Assembly (NCBI GenBank): GCA_028817855.1
Contig: JAPPOT010000447.1
Location: forward strand, 1 to 34,608
Source: Myxococcales bacterium
GTDB lineage: Bacteria; Myxococcota_A; Polyangia; Polyangiales; JAFGIB01
DNA: 34,608 bases
Direction: 5' to 3'
The translations under genes were made by a program, and so were the position numbers. Every line of letters begins with the position of its first letter. The first letter of the stretch is position 1. Under the pieces are notes generated by a model that saw only the letters and a program-made list of their open reading frames with translations, did no database searches and was not told the origin of the DNA. Shown in pieces: positions 19,069 to 29,350 of this stretch.

Positions 19069-22000
19069 ATGGGGAATCGAGCAGTCAGCGATGCACCAGA
19101 AGCAAAGGCGGAAGCGCCTGCGCGGATCGCGGGGCGCTACCGCGTGATCGACGAGGTGGGGCGCGGTGGGGTCGCCACCGTCTACCGCGTGATCGACGAG
19201 CGCGACGGGCGTCGCATGGCGCTCAAGCGCCTGCGCCTCGACCACAGTGATGAGAAGCGCACGCACCACCTGAACATGCTCGAGCGCGAGTACCGGGTGC
19301 TCGCCCAGATCGTGCACCCCTGCGTGATCGAGGTCTACGACTACGCGGCCGAGGCCCGCGAGCCCCACTACACGATGGAGCTGCTCGACGGCGCCGACTT
19401 GCGTGCCGAGGCCGCCCTGCCCTGGCGCGACGCCTGCCAGCTGATGCGCGACGTCTGCTCCTCCCTGGCGCTCCTGCACTCGCGGCGCCTGCTCCACCGG
19501 GACGTCTCCCCGCGCAACGTGCGCCTGACCGGCGACGGGCGCGCCAAGCTGATCGACTTCGGTGCGATGGTACCGATGGGACAGTCGCGTGCGATCATCG
19601 GCACACCGCCGCTCGTGGCGCCCGAGGTCCTGCACGGACAGGATCCGGACGGGCGCTGCGCCCTCTTCGCCGTGGGCGGCACCCGCGAGTGGGCGCTCAC
19701 CGGCCGCTACGACTACCCGGCGCGCGCGCTCAGACAGCTGCCCGAGATATGGCGCTCCCCGCCGACCCCGCCCAGCGCCCTGGCACCCGAGGTGCCGGCC
19801 GCCCTCGATACCCTGGTGATGTCTCTGCTCAGCCTGGACCCCGCCATGCGCCCGCGCTCGGCGGCCGAGGTGATGGAACACCTGAGCGTGATCGCCGGCC
19901 TGGCCGACGACGAGCAGCTCGCGGTGACCCAGAGCTACCTCACGACACCGACCCTAGTGGGCCGCCGCGAGGCGCTGGCCACCGTGCGACACGCGATGAT
20001 CGGCGCTCTCGGCTCGGCGGGCGGCTGCATCTTCGTGCAGGGCGATGCCGGCATGGGGCGCTCGCGCTTCCTGGACGCGTGCGCGCTCGAGGCGCGACTG
20101 TTGCGCACGCGCGTGCTTCGCGCGAACGCCAGCGATGCGGCCGGCGTGCTGGGAAGCCTGCGGCAAGAGCTCGGCGAGTCGGCCGCGCTGGGTGCCGCCC
20201 TCGACAGCGCCACCCAGCCGCACGATGCCGAGGCGCGCACCGCCAGCCATCGCCTGTTGGTCGAGGCCCTGCGAGGGGTGGCCGAGGCGCAGCCGATCGT
20301 GGTCGTCGTCGACGACGTCGAGCGCGCCGACGAACCGTCGCGCGCGGCCCTCGCCGCGATCGGCGCGGCCACCGCCGACGCCCGCATCCTACTCTTGCTC
20401 AGCGCCCGCACCGACCACGAACGCTCACCCGCGCTCTCGCTCCTTCGCGATGGCGCCACCGTCTTGCGACTCGGGGCGCTGAGCGCCGAGGAGGGTAGCC
20501 AGCTGCTGCGCTCTGTCTTCGGTGAGCCACCGGGACTGCAGCGCGTCGCCGATCGCATCCACGGCCTCTCGCGTGGCAATCCGGGCACCACCATGGCGCT
20601 GGCGCAGCACCTGGTCGACAGCGGCCAGGCGCGCTATGAGCTGGGAGGCTGGGCGCTGCCGCAGGGCCTCGGGGATCGGGACCTGCCCCACACCCTGTCC
20701 GACGCGCTGGCCGAACGCCTGGAGCTGCTCGACCCGGAGGCCCGGGACTTGGCCGACGCGCTGGCGCTGGCGCTGCCCTACGGCCTGCGAGGCGACGAGC
20801 TCGCACACCTCGTGGCTGGGGGCGAACAGGGGCGGCTGCAGCAGACCCTCGACCGACTGCTGGTTGCGCAAGTGCTGCGGGTGGACGACGACCGCTACGG
20901 CTTCGCCAGCCAGGCCCACGAGGAGCTGCTGCGCACGCGGATGTCGCCCGAGCGCCGCCGCGAGCTCTTCGGACGGCTGGCGCAGGCGCTGCGACAGGGC
21001 GGGCGCGATGGGCTCGACCTGGCACGCTGCGCGCTTCACTCCGGCGATGAGGCCACCGCGATCGACCACCTCTGCCAAGAGCTGTCGGGGGGCACCCGCT
21101 GGGCCGACGGCCCCGGGGACTACGCAGAGCTGCTGATGCGCGCCGCCGACGCCTGCTCGCGACTGGGCCGCCCCCAGAGGGAGCGGTTCGAGATCCTGCG
21201 CGAGCTGGTGTGGGTGGGCCACGACCTCTCGGTGCCCGGGATACCGGTGGTGCTTCAAGAGCTCCTGGAGCAACTCTCGCAGCAGAGCGGCCTGCACGAC
21301 TACCGCACGCTGCCCGAGCAGATGGAACCCGGCGAGCGACTGGGGCGCGCCCTCCAGGCAGCGCAGCAGCGCCACGATGCGGCCGATCCGAAGGCGCGCG
21401 GGCTCGAACCACTGCTCGCCGTGCGCGAGCTCGCCCAGCTCGTGCGCCGCGCGGCCGCCTTCGCCACCGCCTCTCTCGACCACGGGCTGGTCTCCTCGCT
21501 GCCGGATCTCACCCCCTTCGTCGCGCTCTCGCCGGCGATCGCGTTGCTGGTCGACCACACGCTGCCGGGCTGCGAGGCGCTGACCGCGGGCCGCTTCGAA
21601 GAGGGGCGGGACCACTTCGAGCGGGTGCTCGAGCGCCTGCAGGCTCCCGACCGTGCCGGGCTCGAGCCCGAGATGGCCGAGTGGAGCATCAACGCGCTGC
21701 GCTTTGCCCTCGGGCAGCTGGCGGCGGGGTCGGGCCTCGACCGCGCGCTCGAGTTCGCCGAGCAGCTGGCGCAGGAGTCGGCCTGGATCCTGCCCGCCTG
21801 GGACATTCGCTGCGCTTACTACCTGCGCCAGGGCAACATCCGCGAGGTGCAGGAGGCGCGCCGCCAGATCGAGCGGCTGCAGCTCGCGCGGCCCAACCGA
21901 CCGCCGATGATGGCGACCAGCGCGCGCCTCGAGCTCGAGGCCTACGCCCACGCCGACGATCTGATGGGCGTGAAGCGGGCGCGCGAGAGGCTCGAGGAGC

Positions 22001-23064
22001 TGATCGAGATCCACCGGGGCTTCGCGCCCTACCGGCACTACGCGCTGGCCGAATACGAACGCCTGCGCGGCAATCACGAGGCCGCCCTGGGGGAACTCGC
22101 GCGCGCGCTCTCGATGGTGCGGCCGGGCGAACACGCGGCCTGGCCTTACATGGCGACCTGCCACATCAACGTGCTGACGAGCATGGGGCGCGAGCGTGAG
22201 GCGGTGGAACAGGGTCGGGCCTACGCGCAGCGGGCCCACGACGAAGGCCTGACGCTGATGTCCCACTACGTGGGGAGCGCCCTGGCCAAGCCCGAGGCGA
22301 TGATCGGCGACTTCGAGCACGCCGTGGAGCGCCTCGAGCGCGGCCTGCGCTACCACGAGCGGCTCCAGTCGCGCGGGTTGATCTTCGGGCGCATGCTCGA
22401 GATTCGTGCCTGGGTGGCGATCAGGATGGGCGATCGCGAGGCCTTCGTGCGCTACTCGGAGCGCTGCGCGCAACAGTACCGCAAGGGCGAGCAGAACTCG
22501 GCCCTGGCGCGGCGCTACGAGGCGCTGATGCGCGAGGCGCGCGCTGCCGGGCTGAGTGTCGCCCCGAAGCTCGAAAGCGCCGGCGCGGCCCAGGAGCAGA
22601 GCGATGTGCGCACCATCGGTGAGTCGGTGGCCAGCGCGCTCGACGCGTGTGACAGCGGCGCCGAGCGTGGCAGTCGCGCGCTCGCCATGCTGCTGGAGCA
22701 CACGGGGGCGAGGCGGGGCGCCCTCTATCTGGTGCACGGACACGAGACCCGACTCGCGGCGTCGTCGTTCGACGGAGCGGTGCCCGAGGACCTGCAGGAG
22801 ATCGCCCGCGGGCTGGTGGCGATCGAGCTCGACGAGGGCTCCACTGCCATGCTGACCGCGCACCAGATGGGCCCGCGCACCCAGGTGCGGCGCGACATCC
22901 GCCCGATCCTGCTCACCTGCCAGGACGAGCGCGGCGTGGTGGTGGCGGGCGCCGCGACGCTGACGGTGCAGCCCGGTCAGTATCGCCCGATGCCGTTCCA
23001 GCTCACCGAGGCCATCGCACGCTACCTGGTCGACGCCGGGGACGTGCTGCGCGCCGCCAGCTGA
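19069..23064 (+). CDS. Large Ser/Thr protein kinase with AAA-type ATPase, helical repeats and GAF-like domain
   Basis: This 1,331-residue cytoplasmic signalling protein has a Hanks-type kinase at about 20-275: glycine loop GRGGVATVY, Lys53 in MALKRL, catalytic loop HRDVSPRN (Asp145, Asn150), DFG at 163-165 and APE at 184-186. A STAND/AAA_16-type ATPase follows from about 296 ([14 protein letters not shown]), with Walker-A-like GDAGMGRS at 325-332 where Arg replaces Lys, and Walker [10 protein letters not shown]. The middle is a long helical, TPR-like region, and the end (from about 1190) resembles a GAF sensor domain. The conserved Asp of kinase subdomain IX is Ala198 here. This architecture is typical of myxobacterial kinases; target and signal are unknown. 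The ATG at 19069 has a weak ribosome site. The transporter operon begins 124 bp downstream. Confidence 0.92.
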   Translation: MGNRAVSDAPEAKAEAPARIAGRYRVIDEVGRGGVATVYRVIDERDGRRMALKRLRLDHSDEKRTHHLNMLEREYRVLAQIVHPCVIEVYDYAAEAREPHYTMELLDGADLRAEAALPWRDACQLMRDVCSSLALLHSRRLLHRDVSPRNVRLTGDGRAKLIDFGAMVPMGQSRAIIGTPPLVAPEVLHGQDPDGRCALFAVGGTREWALTGRYDYPARALRQLPEIWRSPPTPPSALAPEVPAALDTLVMSLLSLDPAMRPRSAAEVMEHLSVIAGLADDEQLAVTQSYLTTPTLVGRREALATVRHAMIGALGSAGGCIFVQGDAGMGRSRFLDACALEARLLRTRVLRANASDAAGVLGSLRQELGESAALGAALDSATQPHDAEARTASHRLLVEALRGVAEAQPIVVVVDDVERADEPSRAALAAIGAATADARILLLLSARTDHERSPALSLLRDGATVLRLGALSAEEGSQLLRSVFGEPPGLQRVADRIHGLSRGNPGTTMALAQHLVDSGQARYELGGWALPQGLGDRDLPHTLSDALAERLELLDPEARDLADALALALPYGLRGDELAHLVAGGEQGRLQQTLDRLLVAQVLRVDDDRYGFASQAHEELLRTRMSPERRRELFGRLAQALRQGGRDGLDLARCALHSGDEATAIDHLCQELSGGTRWADGPGDYAELLMRAADACSRLGRPQRERFEILRELVWVGHDLSVPGIPVVLQELLEQLSQQSGLHDYRTLPEQMEPGERLGRALQAAQQRHDAADPKARGLEPLLAVRELAQLVRRAAAFATASLDHGLVSSLPDLTPFVALSPAIALLVDHTLPGCEALTAGRFEEGRDHFERVLERLQAPDRAGLEPEMAEWSINALRFALGQLAAGSGLDRALEFAEQLAQESAWILPAWDIRCAYYLRQGNIREVQEARRQIERLQLARPNRPPMMATSARLELEAYAHADDLMGVKRARERLEELIEIHRGFAPYRHYALAEYERLRGNHEAALGELARALSMVRPGEHAAWPYMATCHINVLTSMGREREAVEQGRAYAQRAHDEGLTLMSHYVGSALAKPEAMIGDFEHAVERLERGLRYHERLQSRGLIFGRMLEIRAWVAIRMGDREAFVRYSERCAQQYRKGEQNSALARRYEALMREARAAGLSVAPKLESAGAAQEQSDVRTIGESVASALDACDSGAERGSRALAMLLEHTGARRGALYLVHGHETRLAASSFDGAVPEDLQEIARGLVAIELDEGSTAMLTAHQMGPRTQVRRDIRPILLTCQDERGVVVAGAATLTVQPGQYRPMPFQLTEAIARYLVDAGDVLRAAS

Positions 23065-23188
23065 GCTGGAAAAAGCCGCCTGGATCGGCCGCGTCCTGGG
23101 CCTGAATCGACATCTCACGAAAACATGCTGGAAACATGGGCGGGTCAGACTCCGGTCATCCCCACTGCGGATGACCACGAGGATGACC

Positions 23189-24268
23189 ATGAGCACGACG
23201 ATCCGTTTCTTCGCCTGCCTTTGCCTGCTGACGCTGGCCGCCTGTTCCAAGCCCGCCGAACCCGCACCGGAGCCCGCGCCGGCCGAGCCCGCGGCCGAGG
23301 GAGCCCAGCCGGCCGAAGGCGAGGCCAAACCCGCGGAGGCTGCGCCTGCAGCCGGCGGCGCACCACTCAAGGTCGCCTACAGTGACTGGCCGGGCTGGGT
23401 GGCCTGGGACATCGGCATCCAGAAGGGTTGGTTCAAGGAGGAGGGCGTCAACGTCGAGTTCAGTTGGTTCGAGTACGTCCCCTCGATGGACGCCTTCTCG
23501 GCCGGCAAGGTGGACGCGGTCGCGGTGACCAACGGCGACGCCCTGGTCACCGGTTCCACCGGCGCGCCGAGCGTCGCCATTCTGATCAACGACTACAGCA
23601 ACGGCAACGACATGGTCGTGGCCAAGCCCGGCATCGACAAGGTCGCAGACCTGAAGGGCAAGAAGGTCGGCGTGGAGGTGGGTTTCGTCAGCCACCTGCT
23701 GCTGATGAACGCCCTCAAGAGCGCCAACCTGACCGAGGACGACATCGAGATCGTCAACATGCCCACCGACCAGACGCCACAGGGGCTGAGCTCGGGCCAG
23801 GTCGACGCGATCGTGGCGTGGCAGCCCAACAGCGGCCAGGCGCTCAAGGACGTACCCAACAGCAAGGCGATCTTCACCAGCGCCGACGTGCCCGGGATCA
23901 TCTACGACCTGCTGGTGGTGAACCCCAAGAGCCTGAAGGACCGCCGCGACGACTGGAAGAAGGTCGCCAAGGTGTGGATGCGGATCGCCGACTTCCTGGC
24001 CGACGAGAAGAACAAGGACGAGGCGCTCAAGATCATGAGCGCACGCGTCGGCCTCAAGCCCGAGGAGTACGCGCCGCTGATGGGCGGCACCCACTTCGTG
24101 GGCCTGGAGGGCAACCTCAAGCACTTCGCGAAGGCCGAGGGGCTGGAGTCGGTGTTCGGCAGCAGCGCGATCGTCGACACCTTCAACGTGGACAACAAGG
24201 TCTACAAGGCGGCCATGCCGGTCGACCAGTACCTCGACCCGAGCCTGGTGCAGGAGTTGAAGAAGTAG
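23189..24268 (+). CDS. ABC transporter substrate-binding lipoprotein (SsuA/NMT1-like), probably for guanidine
   Basis: This 359-residue lipoprotein has lipobox LAAC (Cys19) and a Pro/Ala/Glu-rich linker to about residue 60. A periplasmic-binding fold follows, starting [23 protein letters not shown], the N-terminal signature of the taurine/nitrate/sulfonate-type binding proteins. The ATG at 23189 was chosen because GAGG lies six bases upstream; in-frame ATGs at 23171 and 23183 are possible. It is the first gene of a five-gene plus-strand run ending with a guanidine-hydrolase-type enzyme. In cyanobacteria an equivalent ABC transporter is linked to that hydrolase, so guanidine is the inferred ligand; another cation or amine is possible. 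Confidence 0.85.
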   Translation: MSTTIRFFACLCLLTLAACSKPAEPAPEPAPAEPAAEGAQPAEGEAKPAEAAPAAGGAPLKVAYSDWPGWVAWDIGIQKGWFKEEGVNVEFSWFEYVPSMDAFSAGKVDAVAVTNGDALVTGSTGAPSVAILINDYSNGNDMVVAKPGIDKVADLKGKKVGVEVGFVSHLLLMNALKSANLTEDDIEIVNMPTDQTPQGLSSGQVDAIVAWQPNSGQALKDVPNSKAIFTSADVPGIIYDLLVVNPKSLKDRRDDWKKVAKVWMRIADFLADEKNKDEALKIMSARVGLKPEEYAPLMGGTHFVGLEGNLKHFAKAEGLESVFGSSAIVDTFNVDNKVYKAAMPVDQYLDPSLVQELKK

Positions 24269-24333
24269 CGCGGTGTGAGTGAAGGCGTAGTGAGCTGAGC
24301 GCCCCCCGTTGACCGGTGGGCTGGGCAATCGGC

Positions 24334-25433
24334 ATGAGCAGGCAGAAGAACACAGCGGGCGCCCGCCTCTTCGCGGTTCGCCAGGACGTTTCGCCACGCG
24401 CGCGGGCTGTGCTCACGGCGCTGGCCTTCGCCCTGCCGCTGCTGATGTGGAGCGCCGTCAGCTACACGCCCTTCATCTGGCACCCCTACGTGCTCGTGGA
24501 GGACCCCGGCGACACCACCGTCGCCGGCAAGTACGACTACGTGCGCGAGGGCCAGCGGGTGGAGCTGGCGGAGTTCGAGGGGCGCAACCGCGAGCTGGCG
24601 GCCGCGGGCAAGCAGCTCGCGACGGGCGAGCGCGCCAACCCGATCTACCTGCCCGCTCCGCACGAGGTCGCGCGCGCGTTCGTGACCGCCTTCGGCACGG
24701 AGCCGCAGCGGCGGGGCGACCAGTGGCTGCACGAGAGCCTGTGGCACAGCTGCCAGATCATCTTCTGGGGCTTCATCTACTCGGCCATGCTCGGAGTGCC
24801 GATCGGGGTGCTGTGTGGCTCACTGTCCTTCTTCTCGCGTCTGGTCGAGCCCTTCGTGGACTTCGTCCGCTACATGCCCGCGCCCGTCTTCGGCGCGCTG
24901 GCGGTGGCGATCCTCGGCCTGAAGGACGAGCCCAAGATCACGATCATATTCATCGGCACCTTCTTCCAGATGGTGCTGGTGGTCTCCAACACGACGCGAC
25001 AGCTGGACGGCGCCCTGATCGAGGCCGCCCAGACCCTGGGTGCCAAGAATCGGCAGTTGCTGGCGCGCGTGGTCGTGCCCGGCATCCTGCCCAACCTCTA
25101 TCGCGACATGCGCATCCTGATCGGCTGGGCCTGGACCTACTTGGTCGTGGCCGAGCTGATCGGCGAGAAGAGCGGCATCAGCGCCTTCATCTACCAACAG
25201 CAGCGCTACCGCAACTTCGAGAACGTCTACGCGGCGATCGCCATGATCGGCCTGATCGGGCTCTTCACCGACCAGATCCTCGCCTTCATCGGGCGCTTCC
25301 TCTTCCCCTGGGAGAACGAGCGACCGCGCTTCTTCTATCGCATCCAGCGACTCTTCGGCGGCGCCCGCGAAGGCGGCAGCGACACGCAGGCGCAGGCCCA
25401 GGCCCGCGTGGCCGTCAAGGCGGAGGCGTCCCG

Positions 25434-25437
<4 letters not shown>
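24334..25437 (+). CDS. ABC transporter permease (SsuC/TauC-like), probably for guanidine
   Basis: This 367-residue inner-membrane protein starts with a hydrophobic helix, then has a roughly 80-residue soluble insertion (about 45-125), then the BPD_transp_1 core. The cytoplasmic EAA coupling motif is clear: [25 protein letters not shown] is split across the region near 25021-25090. The ATG at 24334 is preferred, but a GTG at 24316 in the same frame is possible; neither has a strong ribosome site. The stop overlaps the GTG start of the ATPase gene. It forms the import channel with the neighbouring ATPase and binding protein. Confidence 0.88.
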
Positions 25438-26303
<866 letters not shown>

Positions 26304-26327
26304 CCCGCCGCAGGAGACAGTCCACCG

Positions 26328-27485
26328 ATGACGTTCTACAAGCGCCACGCACCCAACCACCGCGAGCACGACCGCGAGCTGCCGGACATCACCGGCTTCG
26401 ACGGCTACAAGGCCCAGGACGCCGAGGCAGCGATCCCGACGACCCAGTGGGATGCCGAGGTCAAGCGCGGCCAGGAGCTGGGCTTGCCGCCGGCCGACTC
26501 GATCGAGGACAAGAGCGAGATCAGCTGCTTCCAGCGCGGCGAGCTACCCCACTGGTCCGGTATCAACACCTTCCTGAAGGCGCCCTACGTGGAGGACGTT
26601 CGCAAGGTGGGCGAGTACGACGCCGCCATCCTGGGCGCGCCCTTCGACGTGGGCACGACCTACCGCTCCGGCACGCGCTTCGGCCCCCAGGGCATCCGCC
26701 GCATCTCCTCGCTCTACACGCCCTACTCCTTCGAGCTGGGCCTGGACCTGCGTGAGTCGCTCAAGATCGCGGACCTGGGCGACATCTACTGCCCGGCCAA
26801 CATCACCAAGAGCCACGACCAGATCAGCAAGGGCGTGGCCCACGTGCTTTCGGCCGGTACCATGCCGATCATCCTCGGTGGCGACCACTCGATCGGCTAC
26901 CCGACCGCGCGCGGTATCGCCGAGTGCGTCGAGGGCAACGTCGGCATCATCCACCTGGACCGCCACGTGGACACCCAGGAAAAGGACATGGATGAGATCA
27001 TGCATACCTGTCCCTGGTTCCACGCCACGAACATCCCCAACTGCCCGCCGGCGAACCTGGTGCAGCTGGGCATCGGTGGCTGGCAGTGCCCGCGGCCGGG
27101 CGTGAAGCACGGCCGCTCGATGCGCACCACCATCATGACGGTCGAGGACATCGAGCGTCAGGGCATCGACAAGACCATCGAGATCGCGCTCGAGGTGGCG
27201 TGGAAGGGCGCCAGCGCGGTGATGCTCTCGCTCGACATCGACTGCGTCGATGCGGGCTTCGTACCCGGCACCGGCTGGCCGGAGCCGGGCGGCTTCCTGC
27301 CGCGCGAGATGCTCTCGATCCTCAAGGGCGTGGCCAAGGAGGGCATCGTCGGCATGGAGGTGGTCGAGGTCTCCCCGCCCTACGACATCTCGGACATCAC
27401 CTCGCTGCTCGCGGTCCGCGCGATCGTGGATGTGCTGGCGACGATGGTGCAGCACGACCGCATCGGCGGCCGGCTGCAGAGCTGA
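26328..27485 (+). CDS. gdmH: Ureohydrolase-family guanidine hydrolase (GdmH-type, Ni-dependent)
   Basis: This 385-residue arginase/agmatinase-fold enzyme has binuclear metal ligands His187 (GGDHS), Asp211/His213/Asp215 (DRHVD) and Asp303/Asp305 (SLDIDCVD). Several features match the guanidine hydrolase group (Synechocystis Sll1077) rather than agmatinase: DRHVDT in place of DAHxD, the following MHTCPWFHATN block, LVQLGIGGWQ, and GTGWPEPGGFLPRE. That enzyme splits guanidine into urea and ammonia and uses nickel (established for the cyanobacterial protein). The length equals the family norm, including a long N-terminal segment. The ATG at 26328 follows AGGAG. Its position right after a three-gene ABC importer repeats the cyanobacterial arrangement. 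A different guanidino substrate cannot be excluded from sequence alone. Confidence 0.85.
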   Translation: MTFYKRHAPNHREHDRELPDITGFDGYKAQDAEAAIPTTQWDAEVKRGQELGLPPADSIEDKSEISCFQRGELPHWSGINTFLKAPYVEDVRKVGEYDAAILGAPFDVGTTYRSGTRFGPQGIRRISSLYTPYSFELGLDLRESLKIADLGDIYCPANITKSHDQISKGVAHVLSAGTMPIILGGDHSIGYPTARGIAECVEGNVGIIHLDRHVDTQEKDMDEIMHTCPWFHATNIPNCPPANLVQLGIGGWQCPRPGVKHGRSMRTTIMTVEDIERQGIDKTIEIALEVAWKGASAVMLSLDIDCVDAGFVPGTGWPEPGGFLPREMLSILKGVAKEGIVGMEVVEVSPPYDISDITSLLAVRAIVDVLATMVQHDRIGGRLQS

Positions 27486-27493
27486 GCCGCCCG

Positions 27494-29350
27494 ATGGCTG
27501 CCGCAGCCGCGCCGACCTTCGTGCTGCTCGTCGATGGGCCGGCGCAGAAGGCCGCCTGCGCCGGCGTCTGCGCGGACCTGGGTGGGCAGCTCGCGCCCGT
27601 GCTCGGCTTCGCGCCGCGCATCGCGGTCGCCGCGCTCAGCGCCGATGGTGCTCCCGCGGTCGGGGAGCGCATGGTGCGGGAGCTGGACGCCGCGATCGAC
27701 GAGGCGGCCGCGGCCGGCAGCGAGGAGGTCTTCCTGCTGGCGGCCGTGCTCGACCTGCACATGCGCCACAAGCAGTGCATGGTCGAGTCGGTGCGCGGCG
27801 CCCAGCGACGCCACGCCCAGGTGCAGGTCTACTACGACGACGTCGACCCCTGTCACCCGCTGCTGTTGCACGCCTTCGTCGACCGCGCGATGGCTGCGCT
27901 GTCGAGGCTGGAGCGTGCCACGCCCGGGCGACTCGGCATCCTGCTGGTGGCCGCGGGCGAGGGCGATCCGGACTCGCGCGCCAACAGCTATCGGCTGATG
28001 CGCCTGCTGTGGGAGCAGCTCGCGTGCGCCCACGGCGACGTCGCCTTCCTGCGCCACGACCGTACGCCTCTGCCCGAGCAGCTGGAGGCCTGCGCGCGGC
28101 GGCAGCTCGAGTGGCTGGTGGTGCCGCAGCTGCTGTGGGCGACCGATCACCAGGAGTACGCCCGCGTGATCATCGAGGACGACGGCCGCAGACGCGAAGC
28201 GCGGCCGTGGCCGCTGGCCGAGGCCCTGGGCGAGCACCCCAACGTGGTCGCCTGGCTGGCCCAGCGCGGGCTCGCCCTGTGGAAGGGGCAGCGGCAGAAG
28301 GACAGCGGGCGCGAGCCCTCGGCGCGCTACGCGCCCACCCGCGAGAGCGCCGTGCTCGGCCCGGAGGCGCGCTGCACGATCGCCGGGCTGGATGGCCCGA
28401 TCCGCGACGAGCTCTGCTACGGCGGAAACGTGATCGCGGACCTGGCCGATCCGGCTGATCTGGCACCGCTGCTCGAGCGCTTCGGCCTGGATGGCGAGCG
28501 CTTCTTCGTAAAGGTCACCTGGCACGGCTACGCGCGCGGGACCTACACCGATCCGGTCGCCCTGGACGCGCTGTTGTCCGCGCTGCCGGGACGGGCGATC
28601 GTGCTCGAGGGGCACACCAGCAGCCGCAACAACGGCGGCGACGCGGTGCGCGAGTGGGACTGGGAGCACGGCGCGCGCACGCACCGCGCCTACATCCAGC
28701 GCGAGGACCGCGCCTTTCTAGAGCGCACCGGCCTGGCGGAGGTGCTCGAGCGCCACCGGGCCCAGTACCTGAACGTCACCGAGGCCCACTGGGACGGCGC
28801 CTGCGCCGATCGCGAGGAGGTGCGGGCGCTGCTCGCCGAGCGGGGCGTGACGCTGCACGAGCCGGAGATGGCGGCCCAGGTGCCGGCGGTCGTGCTCGAG
28901 CACCGGGGAGCGCCGCTGATCAGCTTCGCGCGCTTCAAGGGCCCGACACGGCTGTCGATATCGAACATGTTCGGCCTGCTGCCGCCCCCCCTGCGCAGCG
29001 CATGGCACGGCCCGAACATCACCTACTTCGCGCGCGTCTGCTGTGACCTGGCGAAGCTCTACGGCACGCTGCTGACGCCCTACGGCATGGTCGAGGGCCT
29101 GAGCGCCGCGGTACGCTGGGATCGCCAGGGCCTCTACCGCAGCCGCTGGGGCAACTACGATCTGATCCCGCAGCCGGGCCTGCTCACGCTCAGCAGTGGG
29201 CTCGCAGGCGCCGACGTGCTCGCCAGCCGCCTGCAGGGACAGGACGTGCGGCGAAGCGCCTTCTTCGACGTAGTGCGGAGCGAGCTCGGCTTCGATGATG
29301 CGGTGGCGGACGCCCCGATCGACGAAGCGCTCATCCGGCGGCTCGCCTAG
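27494..29350 (+). CDS. Fusion of two CbiX-like chelatase repeats with a DUF362-like domain
   Basis: This 618-residue protein starts 8 bp after the hydrolase stop. Residues 1-270 look like two tandem CbiX/SirB-type chelatase domains: the second contains GEGDPDSRAN (compare the family GHGSRDPRAN), LPEQLEACARRQLEWLVVPQLL and His219. The first keeps a comparable DLHMRHK (His89). Both lack the N-terminal catalytic His of classical chelatases. Residues about 335-540 resemble DUF362: FFVKVTWHG...YTDPVALDALL, VLEGHTSSRNN and FARFKGPTRLSISNMFGLLP. Chelatases of this superfamily insert cobalt, iron or nickel into tetrapyrroles (CfbA uses nickel). Beside a probable nickel enzyme, a metal-handling role is an attractive inference; no tetrapyrrole genes are nearby. 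It overlaps the convergent polymerase gene by 20 bp. Confidence 0.7.
   Translation: MAAAAAPTFVLLVDGPAQKAACAGVCADLGGQLAPVLGFAPRIAVAALSADGAPAVGERMVRELDAAIDEAAAAGSEEVFLLAAVLDLHMRHKQCMVESVRGAQRRHAQVQVYYDDVDPCHPLLLHAFVDRAMAALSRLERATPGRLGILLVAAGEGDPDSRANSYRLMRLLWEQLACAHGDVAFLRHDRTPLPEQLEACARRQLEWLVVPQLLWATDHQEYARVIIEDDGRRREARPWPLAEALGEHPNVVAWLAQRGLALWKGQRQKDSGREPSARYAPTRESAVLGPEARCTIAGLDGPIRDELCYGGNVIADLADPADLAPLLERFGLDGERFFVKVTWHGYARGTYTDPVALDALLSALPGRAIVLEGHTSSRNNGGDAVREWDWEHGARTHRAYIQREDRAFLERTGLAEVLERHRAQYLNVTEAHWDGACADREEVRALLAERGVTLHEPEMAAQVPAVVLEHRGAPLISFARFKGPTRLSISNMFGLLPPPLRSAWHGPNITYFARVCCDLAKLYGTLLTPYGMVEGLSAAVRWDRQGLYRSRWGNYDLIPQPGLLTLSSGLAGADVLASRLQGQDVRRSAFFDVVRSELGFDDAVADAPIDEALIRRLA

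Noticed and set aside
23065..23188. Guanidine riboswitch upstream of the transporter operon
   Set aside because: The conserved sequence blocks of guanidine-I and the ACGR loop pairs of guanidine-II were looked for and not seen.
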